Assembly: GCF_001983935.1 (NCBI RefSeq)
Contig: NZ_CP017641.1
Span: 8,234,001 to 8,298,000 of the forward strand
Direction of reading: 5' to 3'
Source of the DNA: Fuerstiella marisgermanici
GTDB lineage: Bacteria > Planctomycetota > Planctomycetia > Planctomycetales > Planctomycetaceae
DNA length: 64,000 nucleotides
Of the stretch, positions 62,241-64,000 are shown one piece after another. Position numbers and translations under genes: made by a program. Each line of letters begins with the position of its first letter. The stretch's first letter is position 1. Below the pieces are notes generated by a model that was not told the origin of the DNA, ran no database searches, and saw only the letters and a list, made by a program, of their open reading frames with translations.

Positions 62241-64000
62241 ATGAGAGTTTTGTTTTTGGCGCTGGCCCTGTTCGCAGGCAATCTGTCTGTCGTCGCGTTG
62301 GACGTTCGTCCTCCGAATATTGTTCTGCTTTGCACCGATGATCAGGGCTATTGGGACACGGGTGCGACGGGGAATCCGCACATCGAGACGCCGCAGATGG
62401 ACCGCATTGCGTCCGAGGGCATGCAGTTGAATCGATACTACGCGGCTCCGGTTTGTGCACCGACTCGAGCGGGTTTGATGACCGGTCGGTACTACCTTCG
62501 CACCGGACTCTATAACACGCGATTCGGGGGCGATTCGCTGGGGCTGCAGGAAGTGACGTTGGCTCAGTTGCTGCAGAAAGCCGGTTATCGGACGGGGCTT
62601 TTTGGCAAATGGCATCTCGGGAAGTATCCCGACTACCAACCTCAGCGCCGCGGATTTGATGAATTCTTCGGTCACTATCATGGGCACATCGAGCGCTACG
62701 AGTTCCCCGATCAACTGCACCACAACGGCCAGCCGGTGGAAGCTCGAGGCTACGTTACGGATCTGTTCACCGACGCGGCCATCGACTTCATGGAAACCGT
62801 TGCGCCCACGCAACAGCCGTTCTTCTGCGCGGTAATGTACAACGCTCCGCACTCGCCGTGGGTCCTGGACACTTCGCACTACGGTCAGCCCGAAGGCGAT
62901 CGGCTGCTGGATAAGTATCTGAAGAAGGGGCTGCCGCTGCGGGAAGCGAGAATTTACGCCTTGATTGAACGGGTCGATGTCAATCTCGGTCGCCTTCTGA
63001 GCAGTCTGGTTCGGCAGAAGCTGGCGGACGAAACGCTGGTTGTATTCACCAGCGATAACGGCGGCGTCAGCAAGTTCTGGAAGGGCGGTATGAACGGCCA
63101 AAAGGCCAGCACATACGAAGGCGGTGTGCGGGCTCCCTGCTTCGTTCGCTGGCCGAAGCACATCGAACCGGCCACAAAAAGTGATGCTCTGACTTCTCAC
63201 ATCGACTGGTTGCCTACGTTCTGCGAGCTTGCAGGCATCAAGGTGCCCGATGATCGCGCCGTCGACGGTCGCAGTTTGTTGCCAGTGCTGACCGGTCAGA
63301 CAGAGCACCATCACAACTACGTGTACCACACGTGGGACCGGTACACGCCCAATCCTGATCGCCGCTGGGGCATCAGTGACGAACGGTGGAAACTGCTGGG
63401 GCTGTTCGGCAACAGTGCCACGCCGGACCCGACGAAGTGGCGGCTGTTCGATCTGCAGCAGGATCCGGGCGAAACCAAAAACGTAGCCGCCCGGCATCCG
63501 CAAATCGTTCAGCGGTTGCGAGAGGAGTTTGTGCGATGGTTCAACGACGTCACCGCCGGCCAGACGTACGAGCCGGTACCAATTCCCGTTGGAGATGCGG
63601 AACAACCCGTGACCAGTCTTTCTCCCAGCTGGGCGCAGTGGCACGGGAAGAATATTCACTACACGTTTGAAGGCTACGATTGGGACACGATCGACGGATG
63701 GAAGACGCCGGGCGAACGCGCCGAATGGCAGCTCGACATACAGCACTCAGGGCGATATCAGGTTCAGATCAGCTACGGGTGCCGTCCGCAGGACGCCGGA
63801 GGAGTCCTGCAGCTTAAGGTTGCCGGCCAGTCGCTGGACTTCCGGGTGACGCCGACTGCCACCGCCGACCAGTTTCGCTCCGAAACGATTGGCGTGTTCG
63901 ACTTACCCGTCGGCCGAACAATACTTACGGCACGAGTCAAAACCTCTTCTGCTGGGGAATTAATGAATCTCCGCGAAATCCGTCTGGAAAGTCTCGGCGC
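62241..64000 (+). CDS. Secreted sulfatase with C-terminal carbohydrate-binding-like domain (runs off the window)
   Basis: The first 586 codons are seen, with no stop. A signal peptide (about 1-20), LLCTDDQGYWDTG, formylglycine motif C72-A-P-T-R (VCAPTRAGLMTG), GKWHLGKYP, FTSDNGG and a C-terminal beta region (about 470 onward: AEWQLDIQHSGRYQVQISYG) like a polysaccharide-binding or DUF4976-type add-on. GGAG lies about 12 nt before the ATG. It is the third sulfatase of the window. It may be island cargo or old host DNA beyond it. Confidence 0.92.
   Translation, partial: MRVLFLALALFAGNLSVVALDVRPPNIVLLCTDDQGYWDTGATGNPHIETPQMDRIASEGMQLNRYYAAPVCAPTRAGLMTGRYYLRTGLYNTRFGGDSLGLQEVTLAQLLQKAGYRTGLFGKWHLGKYPDYQPQRRGFDEFFGHYHGHIERYEFPDQLHHNGQPVEARGYVTDLFTDAAIDFMETVAPTQQPFFCAVMYNAPHSPWVLDTSHYGQPEGDRLLDKYLKKGLPLREARIYALIERVDVNLGRLLSSLVRQKLADETLVVFTSDNGGVSKFWKGGMNGQKASTYEGGVRAPCFVRWPKHIEPATKSDALTSHIDWLPTFCELAGIKVPDDRAVDGRSLLPVLTGQTEHHHNYVYHTWDRYTPNPDRRWGISDERWKLLGLFGNSATPDPTKWRLFDLQQDPGETKNVAARHPQIVQRLREEFVRWFNDVTAGQTYEPVPIPVGDAEQPVTSLSPSWAQWHGKNIHYTFEGYDWDTIDGWKTPGERAEWQLDIQHSGRYQVQISYGCRPQDAGGVLQLKVAGQSLDFRVTPTATADQFRSETIGVFDLPVGRTILTARVKTSSAGELMNLREIRLESLG

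Noticed and set aside
62145-63746. 533-aa minus-strand frame
   Set aside because: It is antisense to the sulfatase, whose plus frame shows CxPTR and other sulfatase motifs and a signal peptide.
1-64000. CRISPR arrays
   Set aside because: No regularly spaced direct repeats or cas-like genes were seen on either strand.

Overview
The window looks like chromosomal DNA of a planctomycete (Planctomycetota). Several signs point that way: three secreted sulfatases, a Ser/Thr kinase with an N-terminal helper region, a DUF1570-type protein, a CC-rich exported protein, many secreted hydrolases, and short scattered operons. The genus cannot be fixed from sequence reading alone; a marine Planctomycetaceae-like lineage is my inference.

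Region 1 (1-45.3 kb) is host backbone. It opens with a CBM9-like/amidohydrolase fusion and a Na+/solute symporter overlapping a tiny membrane protein. A minus-strand run follows: a GH13 branching-type enzyme, a cysteine-synthase-like enzyme, an FAD/NAD(P) protein and a type III PLP decarboxylase. The last three resemble a siderophore- or opine-like amino acid pathway. Next come an acetyltransferase/metallophosphatase pair, a lone fused T6SS sheath gene (TssB-TssC), a glycerophosphodiesterase/X-Pro-dipeptidase fusion, a nucleotidyltransferase-like/glutaredoxin-like pair, a kinase, a DUF1570 protein, and an actin-like/SLBB pair. The rest of the backbone holds glycerate kinase, ispF-ruvC-ruvA, a lipoprotein, an EEP hydrolase, two sulfatases (one coupled to an SGNH esterase), an FHA-GAF-PP2C phosphatase, a uronate isomerase homologue, a sialidase-like protein, an M20 peptidase, ParA, a Gfo/Idh/MocA oxidoreductase, tRNA-His, and the Cys-rich protein.

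Region 2 (45.36-57.4 kb) is a mobile island. Its left edge is the displaced 3' part of a tRNA-Cys gene that keeps its own terminator, the usual scar of tRNA-targeted integration. Inside are a transposase-only IS66-type element, a small DNA-binding protein, a 1274-aa primase-helicase with two TOPRIM regions, and an origin-like stretch. That stretch has inverted GGTCCA repeats around an AT-rich tract and 47 bp of perfect purine/pyrimidine alternation. A serine recombinase, a clamp-loader-like ATPase, an ArdC-like antirestriction protein and small unknown genes follow. No complete tRNA-Cys was found to the right, so the right border is not in view or is lost.

Region 3 (57.4-64 kb) is rich in insertion sequences. 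A bacterial lipoxygenase on the minus strand is split by an IS1380 element after codon 40; the two halves rejoin in frame across a shared CCG. A frameshifted, 3'-truncated IS701 transposase lies upstream. The window ends inside a third sulfatase.
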